A stretch of 62,255 nucleotides of DNA from Proteromonas lacertae (lineage: Eukaryota; Sar; Bigyra; Opalinata; Proteromonadidae). The position numbers and the translations under genes are program-made. Location of the stretch: NCBI GenBank assembly GCA_002245135.1, contig NGBS01000628.1:1-62255 (forward strand), given 5' to 3'. Positions 10,335 through 19,392 of this stretch are shown in pieces (positions within the stretch are counted from its first letter, which is position 1; the number at the start of each line of letters is the position of its first letter). A model generated the notes under the pieces. It made no database searches, was not told the origin of the DNA, and saw only the letters and a program-made list of their open reading frames with translations.

Positions 10335-13300
10335 CTCTCTGTTTTTCATAAACATACATCTTTGCTTTTAATCCACAGAAACGAGTTATTGTAATTTATA
10401 TATCTATCTTCTAAATATTTGCAATGTATATTCATTTGAAGGAAGTTCTATATCTACTTCCAATATATAACCTCTACTATCTTTATCTTTCCATTGAATT
10501 ATATCTTGAGGATCAGTTGATTTCTTTAATATTTCATATGGTTTCATTTTGATTATTACATTATTATACAATTGTTTTGAATCTTCTTCACTTTCCCATT
10601 GAAAGTCTTTATATCAATGATTGGAGGATCCATATAATGATTATGTGCTTCTGCTTTTCTCTATGTATGAAGTAGTATTTATCTTGATCTGCTATAATTT
10701 CTATAGGAACTTTACACTTCTTCAAGAATATAGACCAAGCTAAACCAGGTAGGATACATGCCAACAAGGATCAAGAGTAAATGTTTGAAATACTACATTC
10801 CTAAAGTGTTCAAATACACTTGTAAGTGAAAGAACATCCATAGCTAAGTAGAATAGATTATAATCCATAAGATTTTTGCAATCCAATAGTTGCCATAATG
10901 CTACACAAGAATGATAATCACGGTCACTTATTGTGTAATCTTGTTTTAATTGAGATAAGAAACTCTCTTTTGGAGGTAGTTCATGAGTTTGATAATACTT
11001 CTCTATACTATCCACAAATATATGTGGAGTACTCTTCACATAATCATACACTGGTTTGAATAACTTCTTATATTGTATATTTTTAGGATCTTCTTCTGCT
11101 TCTACTTTTAATGATTGTACTAAACTATCCAATGATGAAGGCATAAACTGACATGAATCAATAAAATGCAGCTTCTTAAATTTAATCATTAAGAACTTAT
11201 TATCTGTTTATAACAACACTGAAAGTTTTGAATGATATCTCTTTTGTTTAGGTTTTGTTGTTTTTGAAGTTGTATCATTAATATGAATCTGTTGATGATC
11301 TATATATAGATTACCAATGTTTGATTCTACATCAACATCTTCAGCTGTTGTAGGTGATAAGTAATGTTCTCTATAGTTTAATATATAATGTAATTCATTG
11401 AATGCTTCTTTATCATTCAGATTATATTCATCTGTTATTATTTCAATAGTATTAAGAGAAGGTAATATTATAATATCCTCATCTTCTTGTGTTGATTTAT
11501 CATCATCAATTATTTGTATTTTTGATCTATGATTAATATGTATAGGTTGGTTATCATCATCATCATATTCTTGTTTCTTTTCTTCTTCTATATCTCTATT
11601 ATAATTAGATACTCTTTCTTCAATAGTAGGTATTGGTAGTGATTATGATGATGTTGTTTCTGACATTAGTTCATTATCAACACTATATTCATCAACTAAT
11701 GAAACATCTATCTTGTTATCTGCATTAAACTGAACTTCCATCTCTTTATCTAATCTTGCTAGACCTCTTATAATAAAATTGTTATCATAATTTTTTGAAT
11801 TATGAGCAAGACAGGGTATAGGTAAATGCTGAATACTGCAGTGCCAATTGCAATTTGAACATATGGTAGCTATATATCTACCTGTAAAATGGTCATGATG
11901 TAATGTCCTTCTTATATTTCTATTAGATTCAAATAATGTGTCTCCGCAATAAACACATTTAATTTGTTTATCATGATTAGGAATATATGTACTCATATCA
12001 ATTGGTTTCTTTTTTTCATCTTTGTATTCATCCCATTTCTAAATTTTCAGGATTATCAATAATACCAAGTTTACCAAAGAATGTTTCCTCACTTATTATA
12101 TCAGGATTACGAGAAGAGATGTGGATACACCAGCTACTTAACACATGTTTCTTGAAAGCACCTTTAGCTCCAGTTATTGGAATGTTTTCATCAATAGGAA
12201 TTTGATATACTTCTGTATCCCAATATAGGACTACAGGAACTAGTTGCATATACTTGAAATTATGAAATTTAAGGAAAGTATCTTGAGGAGGAAATTGTCT
12301 AAGTATACCTCTCGATATTTGACAATCTTGCTTCTCATGTAACAACAATGATTGATCTAGTATAATAATTATGTAATTTCTTTCCTGGTGGTGCTAAAAA
12401 TGCTTCTACCTTAATGATAGTCATATAATGACATTCCCATAATAGTATATTAACATGAGGATAATGATTAGTTTTAGGATAATGTGGTTCTTTTTTATTT
12501 ATAGTAAATATATTGACTGTAATATGATTTAATTCTTCAAACTCTTCGATTCTATCATGATCAAGTATAGCACCGACAGGAAATATTAGACAACTATAAT
12601 CTAAGGCATCCACAAAGCGTTTATACTTGTAAGATCTATTACGTTTTTTTTTGAAATCCATATTATGCAACCCAGCTGCTACTGAGTATAAAAAACATAT
12701 ATTCAAAGCATAAAACCTAATAGATTGTACTATTCTAGTGGTACATATAACCTGGTAGATTTATTTGATAATACTATTGTAATCAGTTGCAGATCCAGCT
12801 GTCATTGTAGATTTCATCATAACCATCTCAACCATTATAATTCTTCTAAACTTTAGTACTGATCTTTCTGTATTGAAAATAGCACCTAAATCTCTTACCA
12901 TTACTTTATTTAAAGTAATAGTCATTGAACCCATTTCTGAACTTGTAATAATCTCAGGATTTGTTTCAAATGTTTTATAATTAGATACATAATTAGCATT
13001 TGTATCATCAACATTAGAAACTATATATCCCACTCTGAATCTGAATTGAACTTTAATAAAACTAAACCCATTATCTTTCATATAGTTCCTAATCTCCTTC
13101 ATTGCTCTTCCATTATCATCTGAAATACTATTAAATACTCTTTGAGGTTGTTTTCCTTGTTCAGGATCAATTTTAATTTCAACTGTTTTTTCAAACATTT
13201 TGGATGAATGTGACTTTTCTCGGATAGTATAAAGACGAACATCCATTGGCATTTGCTTTAATACATCAGGATTATTATCAACTACATCCATTGCTATCAT
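10335..13300 (-). pseudogene. Protein-primed family B DNA polymerase (pPolB) of Polinton copy 1, broken
   Basis: Parts seen in gene order. 12761-13300 is an N-terminal part of unknown fold. 12335-12706 carries LDHDRIEEFEELNHITVNIF and NILLWECHYMTIIK. 11643-11996 has a zinc-like CVYCG ... HHDHFTGRYIATICSNCNWHC segment and CLAHNSKNYDNNFIIRGL, the exonuclease motif region. 10740-11189 has FIDSCQFMPSSLDSLVQSL, ELPPKESF and DVLSLTSVFEHFR. Then comes a palm start (GLAWSIFLKKCKVP, GYILEVDIELP). This series is diagnostic of DNA_pol_B_2 polymerases of Mavericks. The catalytic palm end is not found. It is broken (at least four breaks) and old. Confidence 0.8.
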
Positions 13301-13409
13301 CTCTTCTGTCGAATTTTTATAATTGGATTGAGTAAAGGTGAAATAGGTGGAGTATCAGGTAATTCTTCATCAGCTACTTCTTGCATATACTGTACCATAT
13401 TAGTTCTTC

Positions 13410-13697
13410 TTATTTTTGATGGTGGAGGCGAATTAAGATTAATAGATGAACCAATCCATTATTTTGAACTACTCCTAATGGAGGCTCTTGCAATGATGGT
13501 GGAACCATACCATATATCCCTCCTCCACTGCCACCTATAACAGGATATTGCATTAGAGGTTGATAATATTGCTGTGGATATGGTAGATATGGAGGATACT
13601 GAGGATAACCTTGTGACTGAGGAACAAAATATGGATTCATATACTGATTGAAATAGTTTTGAGGTAAGTTTGGAACAACATTACCAAGGATAGACAA
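13410..13697 (-). pseudogene. Pro/Gln/Tyr-rich leader region upstream of pPolB
   Basis: A 95-codon frame with repeated proline and tyrosine (YPQYPPYLPYPQQYYQPLMQ). It sits just upstream of the polymerase parts on the same strand and may be the disordered N-terminal extension of that protein, or a separate small gene. No family is recognised. Confidence 0.3.
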
Positions 13698-13938
13698 TAG
13701 TATTTAGCTAAACTAACTAATGAAATACTTACTAGTGTCGTAATATTGTTTGTTGTGGATTTATTATAAATTTTTAAGAGAATTTCTTAATTTTAACAGA
13801 TTCGTATAAATCTTATAATAACTTCATAAACTCTTATTCTTTTTTTATTATAAAATCAAATTAAATCAAACTATTTATAATTATACTAAATATCAAAAAA
13901 TAAATTTCAATTAATGATATATTCTCGATCAGCTTGAT

Positions 13939-14027
13939 ATGCAGCATAGACTCATCGAGTCTATAAGGAAGATCTCAAAAATATATTTGCTGATGTTGCT
14001 TATAAACTCGATGAGTTTATGCTACAT
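13939..14027. repeat. Foldback repeat, 27-bp arms
   Basis: The arm ATGCAGCATAGACTCATCGA and onward (13939-13966) is complementary to the arm near 14000-14027, with about four differences, all C/T or G/A. The loop is about 33 bases and AT-rich. Extra complementarity (AGCTTGATAT / ATAGCTTATCAAG) lies outside. A small MITE-like foldback in the non-coding gap between polymerase and terminal repeat. The rest of 13698-14289 is AT-rich and shows no gene. Confidence 0.5.
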
Positions 14028-14289
14028 ATATAGCTTATCAAGATGATATATTTATTACATCAAATGATATTCTTACTATATAAATTGTTTATGCTAAAAA
14101 TGTAATACTACAATTAATTTCTAAAATAATTTATATGATAGATAATATTTTTGTATCATTCTTCATTAACAAAAGAAATAATAATACTAAAAATATATCC
14201 AATAACTCTTATTTCATCCTTAATTGAAATTTAGTTGTCATTATTATATTAAAGAAAATACAGTTTAATATTTACTCAAATATATAGTA

Positions 14290-14715
14290 TATAAATGGGA
14301 TTCCTGTAAGCTATTTCTATACCTACCTATACCTATCTATGAGACGATCTCCTACAAGTAATTCTGGAAGTAATATCGGACTTGGTAAGGAAGGTTCCGT
14401 CGTAGAAGTTCTTGTCCATACTCCGAAAGAAGAACTGCTTTCTTCATTACCAGGATCATTGAAAAGGAACTTTAATTTGTTAACCATCATCCAGGGATGT
14501 TGAATTTCTTGGAGTTGCTGCTGTCCATTAAAGCTTATTATCATTAGCTGAATAAGGAAGCATAATTGAATGCTATAGTAGCTGTAAATGAAACAGAACC
14601 ATTTGGGATTGTTGGTGTAGCTGAAGTTATCATAGCCATTATAAACGAAGAAGTGCCAGTATGCCGTTGAGGAAGACCAGTAAGTGTTTCTATTATGCAA
14701 TGCCGCCATAGGCAT
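14290..14715. mobile_element. Fragment of the G+C-richer TIR-G element
   Basis: It starts with TATAGTATATAAATGGGA, the outer end of the TIR-G element, followed by CTATTTCTATACCTACCTAT and GAGACGATCTC, words found in the subterminal part of the better copies at 16774 and 53165. Between them and the terminal repeat at 14727 is unique sequence with an open + frame (for example GLGKEGSVVEVLVHTPKEEL). Base composition is clearly richer in G+C than the surrounding DNA. It looks like an internally deleted copy inserted near the end of Polinton copy 1. Confidence 0.6.
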
Positions 14716-14726
14716 TAACATTCATG

Positions 14727-14947
14727 TATTTTAGTTTATATTAGTTAAATATGCATTTAGTTTGCTTCAAAAATTTCTAGAAAACAAACGTCGCAAATAT
14801 TCAAACTAATTATATTAACAAAAAAGTATCTGCAGTGGTAGGTCATATAACAAAGTAAGTATAAAAGTAACAATTTTTCATCAAGACAAGTAAGAATATA
14901 CATTTAGTTTGTTTTCAAAGTGTCTGGTAGACAAACGGAGCACAACA
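14727..14947. repeat. Terminal inverted repeat, right end of Polinton-type copy 1
   Basis: Two stacked end-like blocks: TTTAGTTTGCTTCAAAAATT with CTAGAAAACAAACG, then TTTAGTTTGTTTTCAAAGTG with TCTGGTAGACAAACGG and GCACAACA at the outer end. The same blocks, in the same order but inverted, occupy 55199-55430. A shorter form makes the ends of the 37184-41733 element. It lies beyond pPolB with its inside facing copy 1, so it is read as the right TIR of that element. Confidence 0.65.
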
Positions 14948-15262
14948 AGATTCATTAAATAATTTCTATCTTGGAATATGAAATTACATCGTATTAAAAT
15001 TGTTTGAAATTAAAATTGTTCAGAAATATATTGTTATTTAAATATATCATTATAAATTCTACAGTTAAATAATTATATATGAAAATATATTTTGTAATTG
15101 TCTTTTTCATTTATATTATATTTTCATATAGTAATGAAAAGAAATATTCGAATGTGATGAAATGCGAGATGATATACTTAAAGTTACTTCATTTTATAAC
15201 CTAAATACTTGACCAAATTATTTAGTAATCATCAATCTTTTTGAAAAAGATTTGAAGGTTTC
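14948..15262. other. AT-rich gap upstream of the GT61-type gene
   Basis: Only AT-rich sequence and short frames; it presumably includes the promoter of the glycosyltransferase at 15263. A short near-inverted pair (ATATGAAAATATATTTTGTAA / TATATTTTCATATAG) is seen at about 15077-15131. Confidence 0.4.
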
Positions 15263-16411
15263 ATGTATTATAATTTCATTTATATTATATATTTTGTTAT
15301 ATTAATTGCTTTATTTGAATATGTTTATAAAAATTATGACTATTCATACATCAGATCATTTAATAACAAATTACATTATAAATTAAAATGTATATCTAAT
15401 TCGAATGAAATTATTCATCTAAATTATATATATAAAAGACTGAGTAAATTATTGTTCAATAATAAAGGAAAAGTGTATATATCTTATCTTAATAAATCAA
15501 CTTTATTTGAGAGGAACATTAATAATATTCTTCCTGAATATATGCCGAAAATTAAAGTCTTTAAATTTAAGAATGTCATAGTCAGCAACAGCGGCTTAGT
15601 ATATTCTAAAAATTATATTCTAAGATTAGGAAGAGGATGTATGTGTAATGATCTTACTATAAAAAAACAAAATAAATTATTTGCATATAAAAAAGTACTA
15701 GTTATATCTCAATATTGGAATTATGGTACTTTTCATGCCCTTATTGAATGCCTTACAAAAATATCCTTCTATTTAAAAGAAATTAAAAATAAAAACATAT
15801 ATCTTCATATAGGATTTAATAAAGCAATACTTAATTATCTAAAATTATTAGATATCAGTATTAGTGTTATATTGACAGGATATATTTATGTAAAACATTG
15901 TTTAATAATTGAAAATAGTAAATGTGGCATGTCATCAGGTGTTGCTCCTTTATTATATTTAAATAAAGAGCTAATCAAAAGAAATAAATATTATAATAAT
16001 ATACTTGACAGAATTGTCATAATAAAGCGAACAAATGTTAGATCCATTGTGAACTTTAACAGTCTTATAATATTTATAATGTATTATTTTGATAATTATA
16101 TCATAAATGTGTTTATGCCAAATACATCATTTAATAATACTCTGTTAATGTTTGGAAGAGCAAAATACATTTTTGCACCTCATGGTACTGGGTTAAGTAA
16201 TATTATATTATGTAATTCTAAAACAGAAATTGTTGAATTTTTACCACATACTAACACAAATTTTTGTTATACAAGCTTAGCTTATTCTTTAGGCAATATA
16301 TATCATGGTATATATCAGAACTATGATGGATATAAATTTACCATTAATATTTCATCTTTGTGTTATTATATAAAATATCATATATATTATAATAAAAATA
16401 AAACTTGCTAA
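15263..16411 (+). CDS. GT61-family (DUF563) glycosyltransferase, type II membrane protein
   Basis: A single intact frame of 382 codons. Residues 4-21 form a hydrophobic signal anchor (FIYIIYFVILIALFEYVY), so the protein is probably a type II Golgi/ER enzyme. Near the C-terminus, FAPHGTGLSNIILC (from residue 304) followed by TEIVEFLP is the hallmark of the DUF563/GT61 family, which includes EOGT, POMGNT2 and plant beta-1,2-xylosyltransferases. A middle segment, YWNYGTFHALIECL, matches the family's 'N..H.l.d.l' region. The sugar and acceptor cannot be read from the sequence. Its composition is strongly Ile/Asn/Lys/Tyr-biased, as expected in AT-rich DNA. Next to it, on the other strand, lies a GT15 remnant: the start of a region dense in glycan enzymes. 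Confidence 0.8.
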   Translation: MYYNFIYIIYFVILIALFEYVYKNYDYSYIRSFNNKLHYKLKCISNSNEIIHLNYIYKRLSKLLFNNKGKVYISYLNKSTLFERNINNILPEYMPKIKVFKFKNVIVSNSGLVYSKNYILRLGRGCMCNDLTIKKQNKLFAYKKVLVISQYWNYGTFHALIECLTKISFYLKEIKNKNIYLHIGFNKAILNYLKLLDISISVILTGYIYVKHCLIIENSKCGMSSGVAPLLYLNKELIKRNKYYNNILDRIVIIKRTNVRSIVNFNSLIIFIMYYFDNYIINVFMPNTSFNNTLLMFGRAKYIFAPHGTGLSNIILCNSKTEIVEFLPHTNTNFCYTSLAYSLGNIYHGIYQNYDGYKFTINISSLCYYIKYHIYYNKNKTC

Positions 16412-16469
16412 TTGAAATAATTCTTATAAATGACAATATTAGTTCTTACTATTTACAGTCTTTATGACA

Positions 16470-16745
16470 ATAGCTTACACTTTTAGGAAGAGATATTTTT
16501 TAATATGTTTCAGCATATAAAGAAAGGCTTATATATCTTAATGGTGCATCTCCCCATCTATATAAAAATTGACCATAACTTAAATCTATCAAATTTTCAA
16601 ATTTACAGTTGTATTAAGAATTGACTCAGAATCTAATCTCATAAAGATATCAATATTATATAATGAAGGATGTAAAAATATATCTCTAAAAAAGAATCGA
16701 CACATATGTTGATAGTTCCATTTTCCTCTTTTTATATATATTGAA
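16470..16745 (-). pseudogene. GT15 (KRE2/KTR-type) alpha-mannosyltransferase remnant
   Basis: Read on the - strand, one frame gives YQHMCRFFFRDIFLHPSLYN and DIFMRLDSES, and a second, shifted frame gives QFLYRWGDAPLRYISLSLYA. These are two signature regions of GT15 mannosyltransferases ('hMCRFf..', 'mRld.ds' and 'RWGDAPvhsi..s'). The gene is broken by at least one frame step between these blocks. Its upstream end is cut off where the TIR-G fragment begins at 16774, so insertion of that element probably truncated it. GT15 enzymes add mannose to N- and O-glycans in the Golgi. Confidence 0.7.
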
Positions 16746-16807
16746 TTGTGTATCGAATCATTAAACATGTAAGGTATATAGTATATAAATGGGACCCTGG
16801 GACATTG

Positions 16808-16968
16808 TCACAGAGTTCTAACGAATTTTCTAGGGGTCCGTCCCTTTCTAGATTCAGAGTTGACCTTTACGGGAGCTTCATCGATGCAATCGATGAAGCT
16901 CCCTTAAAAGTCAACTCTGAATCTAGAAGGGGACGGACTCCTAGAACACTCGTTAGAACTCTGTCACA
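16808..16968. repeat. 161-bp foldback inserted in the TIR-G terminal repeat
   Basis: The arms are nearly perfect complements: TCACAGAGTTCTAACGA at the left, TCGTTAGAACTCTGTCA at the right, then TCTAGATTCAGAGTTGAC against GTCAACTCTGAATCTAGA, meeting at ATCGATGCAATCGAT near 16886. The other two TIR copies (44400 and 53165) lack this block at the matching place. It is therefore a separate foldback insertion inside the terminal repeat. Confidence 0.75.
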
Positions 16969-17232
16969 TTGTACCATAGTCCCATTTACGTAAGGTTCCT
17001 ACGGGATTCCTCCCAACAGGGTCTACTTCTCAACGGGGTCTACTTTTCCTACGGGGACTCCTCTAAGCTATTTCTATACCTATTTATGAGACGATCTACT
17101 ACGGGTACTCCTGGAAGCTATCTAGAAGTGTTGGTTACCTCGAGGTGATGATTCTAATCATGCTCTTGACTCTCCTTGCTACGCTGGTGACCTTGTAAGG
17201 GCTTTTAATTGAACCGTGGAAACCAATCGTGG

Positions 17233-17287
17233 AACCGGGAGTTTACAATTGGTAACAAGTTACCAAATGGTAACTCCGGGAGGTTCT
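17233..17287. repeat. GTTACC/GGTAAC palindrome of TIR-G
   Basis: GAACCGGGAGTTTACAATTG and its imperfect complement CAAATGGTAACTCCGGGAGG flank GTAACAAGTTACC. The same site at 52791-52870 is expanded by extra GTTAAC units. This is a subterminal palindrome conserved between copies. Confidence 0.6.
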
Positions 17288-17351
17288 AGCTAGTTGTGGA
17301 TCCAAGGTAAGTTCATCATCCTTATAACTCTCCTAGGTAAGTTCATCCAAG

Positions 17352-17451
17352 ACCTTCCCGAGAAGAACAGCCGTGTTGGCAAGGAAGGGAATCTCCTACG
17401 ATGGGAGATTCCCTGACGCAGTCATGCACGGCTGGACGTATCTGGGAAGGT
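17352..17451. repeat. 100-bp nested palindrome module of TIR-G
   Basis: Three nested complementary pairs are seen: ACCTTCCC with GGGAAGGT at the edges, AGCCGTG with CACGGCT inside, and GGGAATCTCC with GGGAGATTCCC at the centre. The same module occurs at 52233-52330 and 52570-52669 in the complete element, in opposite orientation. It could extrude as a cruciform or fold as RNA. Function unknown. Confidence 0.7.
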
Positions 17452-18504
17452 CTTGATGGTTCTTCTATTAATCAGTCAATTTACAAGGCCATTGAAAAGC
17501 TAGGGTAATCAACAGGGCAATCTTGGATCTCAATGGACAACTCAATGAAGAACTGGGACTTTACAATTGTTAACAAGTATACAATGATGACTTCGGGAGG
17601 CTTCAATCAATTCTATAATTCTCAAGGACCTTGAAAAGAGATAGCAGCAATCTCAATAGTCTTCTGAAGGTAAGTCTCATCATCCTTGTTAATTGTTTAG
17701 GTAAACTAATTCAATTCTGAAGAGTATGGAGGATAACATCCTTAAGGATCAGCAAGCAGTCAGTTCCAAACTACCCTACCACTCCATCACGATCATGAAT
17801 GGTACTTTACGGAAGAAGCCTTTAGCTCTTTACCAATCACTGGGTAATCTGTTACTAAACCTTTACATTGTTCAGAACCAGGCTAGGTGCTTATACATTG
17901 TACCTAAACCCAATAAGATGATGTTTTTTCGATCATCCCAATAAAGCAAAGGTACCATCAACCACAACGATAAGCAGGAGATCTAGCTATCTTAAAGGCC
18001 AATGCATCCTCCATTATAAGTAAGTTTCATCAGCTAGGATGTCATAGTCTAGAACCTCATTCACGGAAACAACATTGTTACCTACAAGGAGCAGGAGATC
18101 AGCTGGGTAAACTCTTAAGAATCGATTGTTGAATCCATCAAGGTCATCATGAAGAAATAATCTTGCCTGGTGTTGTATTCTCTGAAGCTTCATATCGATA
18201 AAGGCAAGGACCATTGATACTAGCACTACGTATAAGGATAGTAAGTAAATGTTCTTAATACCGGACACATAGTGATCTATAGAAGGAGGCATCGGAAAAG
18301 TTCAACTATCTCGGCAGTAAGCAATTTCTGAACACCTCCCGTGAATGCAATACTTTAAGAACACTACCGATAAGAGGTTGCTGTAAAGGAACCAGAGGGT
18401 AAAGGATTATCTCAAGCACCAGGGTTGTAAGAGGCAGTACTCTCAGTTGATAAGAAGAGCTATAGCAATGATCCGATCATTGCTAGATAAGGGAGGTGTC
18501 CTCG

Positions 18505-18738
18505 GAGAGTTCCATTCTACAGAGGCATTGCTTGGCTACTAACGTTTTAGGAGGTGTGGTACAACTAAATATGGGAACAACAGTAAAACCTAATGAACAC
18601 TTTGTTGTTTCCAATCCAAGACAAAGTGTAGATGAAGGTAATATGCATATCTCTTTAGTAACTCAATTACCAACTAATGTTCAACGATATATACCAGAAC
18701 AGCCTGTTGGATACAATTATAATTCCATTTATAATTGA
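18505..18738 (+). pseudogene. Polyprotein piece (paralogous to residues of about 355-440 of the big ORF)
   Basis: The translation ILQRHCLATNVLGGVV and TVKPNEHFVVSNPRQS corresponds to PRRHLLATKKLGGIIPL and SVGPNEHVIITNPRQQ in the large polyprotein (about 20452-20570), and ends with QPVGYNYN like ETVGYDYN. It therefore represents a second, diverged copy of that region lying upstream of the main gene, perhaps a leftover of another element copy. Confidence 0.6.
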
Positions 18739-18765
18739 TTTTAATTTCAATTTACTCTTCCTATC

Positions 18766-18980
18766 ATGTTTTCTATGTTTTTTGAAATGAACATGTTTAC
18801 TGATGTTAAACATGATATTACAGAATTAACAAATGATGAACTTGAGAATATAATACAATATCTAACACCAGAAGAACAAAAAGAAATAAGATAGTATTGG
18901 AGAGAAGCCAATAATATTGAAAAAGATGATATTAAAGAAGAAGATGAATTTGATTCTGATTTTGATGAAGATGCATGACA
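18766..18980 (+). pseudogene. Small acidic element ORF
   Basis: A short frame from ATG at 18766 (MFSMFFEMNMFTDVKHDITE), then an acidic tail of Asp/Glu/Phe composition (EEDEFDSDFDEDA). The remnant upstream of the 41864 copy on the - strand shows the same kind of acidic tail (near 41945-42000), so it is a conserved neighbour of the polyprotein gene. No family is recognised. Broken. Confidence 0.35.
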
Positions 18981-19083
18981 ACCTGTAGAACAAAAGAAAA
19001 AATAATATCATCTATAATATCAATAACGGCTATATTTCTAATAGTATTGTTTCTCTATTTTTTATATTGTTTTTATATATTTT

Positions 19084-19392
19084 ATGGGCGTTAAACGAAA
19101 GCATAAGCAGCAATCATCACCAAAAGAAGAAGCAATTGATTTTGAGAATCCCTCTGTGTATCATAATGCACTTAAGAGAAAATTGAAAAAGATCATCTAT
19201 AACAAAGTGAAAGATAACAAAAAAATAAAACTAGACCTTAGTCATCTTGCCAATCAAACAGCTATTGTTGACAAAGGCAACGGTACATATGGATTAGACA
19301 TCTATGATCCTAAATCCAGTTTCAATAAATTTTATGATACTATTGGAGATGAAGATGATATTTTTCATGTAATACAACATACGATTGGTTGA
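19084..19392 (+). CDS. N-terminal ORF of the Polinton polyprotein, copy 2
   Basis: A 102-codon frame starting MGVKRKHKQQSSPKEEAIDF, basic at first, then YHNALKRKLKKIIYNKVKD and NKKIKLDLSHLANQ. The same block is found at 7640 (copy 1), at 41733-41864 and 36749-37183 (copy 3, split by an insertion). The basic N-terminus may be a nuclear localisation or nucleic-acid-binding tail. It abuts the large ORF that follows. The starts agree among copies, which supports this ATG. Confidence 0.6.
   Translation: MGVKRKHKQQSSPKEEAIDFENPSVYHNALKRKLKKIIYNKVKDNKKIKLDLSHLANQTAIVDKGNGTYGLDIYDPKSSFNKFYDTIGDEDDIFHVIQHTIG

Larger units (their letters stand above)
1..14947. mobile_element. Polinton/Maverick-type element, copy 1 (fossil, left end outside window)
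   Basis: The stretch carries Polinton hallmark parts in a plausible order: jelly-roll capsid gene pieces (-), small virion-type ORFs, a polyprotein with an adenain-type protease (+), a retroviral-type integrase tail (-) and a protein-primed family B DNA polymerase (-). It closes at the right with a terminal repeat of about 220 bp (14727-14947) that recurs inverted at 55199-55430. The element is broken many times (well over ten breaks), and a piece of an unrelated G+C-richer element lies at about 14290-14715. The degree of decay suggests an old insertion. Assigning the right end to this element is an inference from orientation; the left end is not in the window. The ORFs at 4571-6023 may be host sequence or a later insert. 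Confidence 0.75.
16774..18500. mobile_element. TIR-G element, left part, truncated copy
   Basis: It begins with GTATATAGTATATAAATGGG, identical to both ends of the 44400-53165 element, and then follows the right-hand subterminal sequence of that element for about 700 bp (CCTACGGGATTCCTCC, GAGACGATCT, TTGGTTACCTCGAGG, the GTTACC palindrome and the 100-bp nested palindrome). From about 17500 it is unique, with two short frames (17726-17944 +, 18014-18292 -) of unknown kind. It stops at about 18500 against Polinton copy 2, with no right TIR. G+C content is clearly higher than in flanking DNA. Confidence 0.75.

Noticed and set aside
14323-14721. 132-aa ORF on the - strand
   Set aside because: It lies across a TIR-G fragment and begins in its subterminal repeat; the translation has no protein-like features and the opposite strand looks more coding-like.
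17726-18292. Genes in the truncated TIR-G copy
   Set aside because: The two short frames have no counterpart in the complete element and no protein-like conservation could be seen; they are left unannotated.
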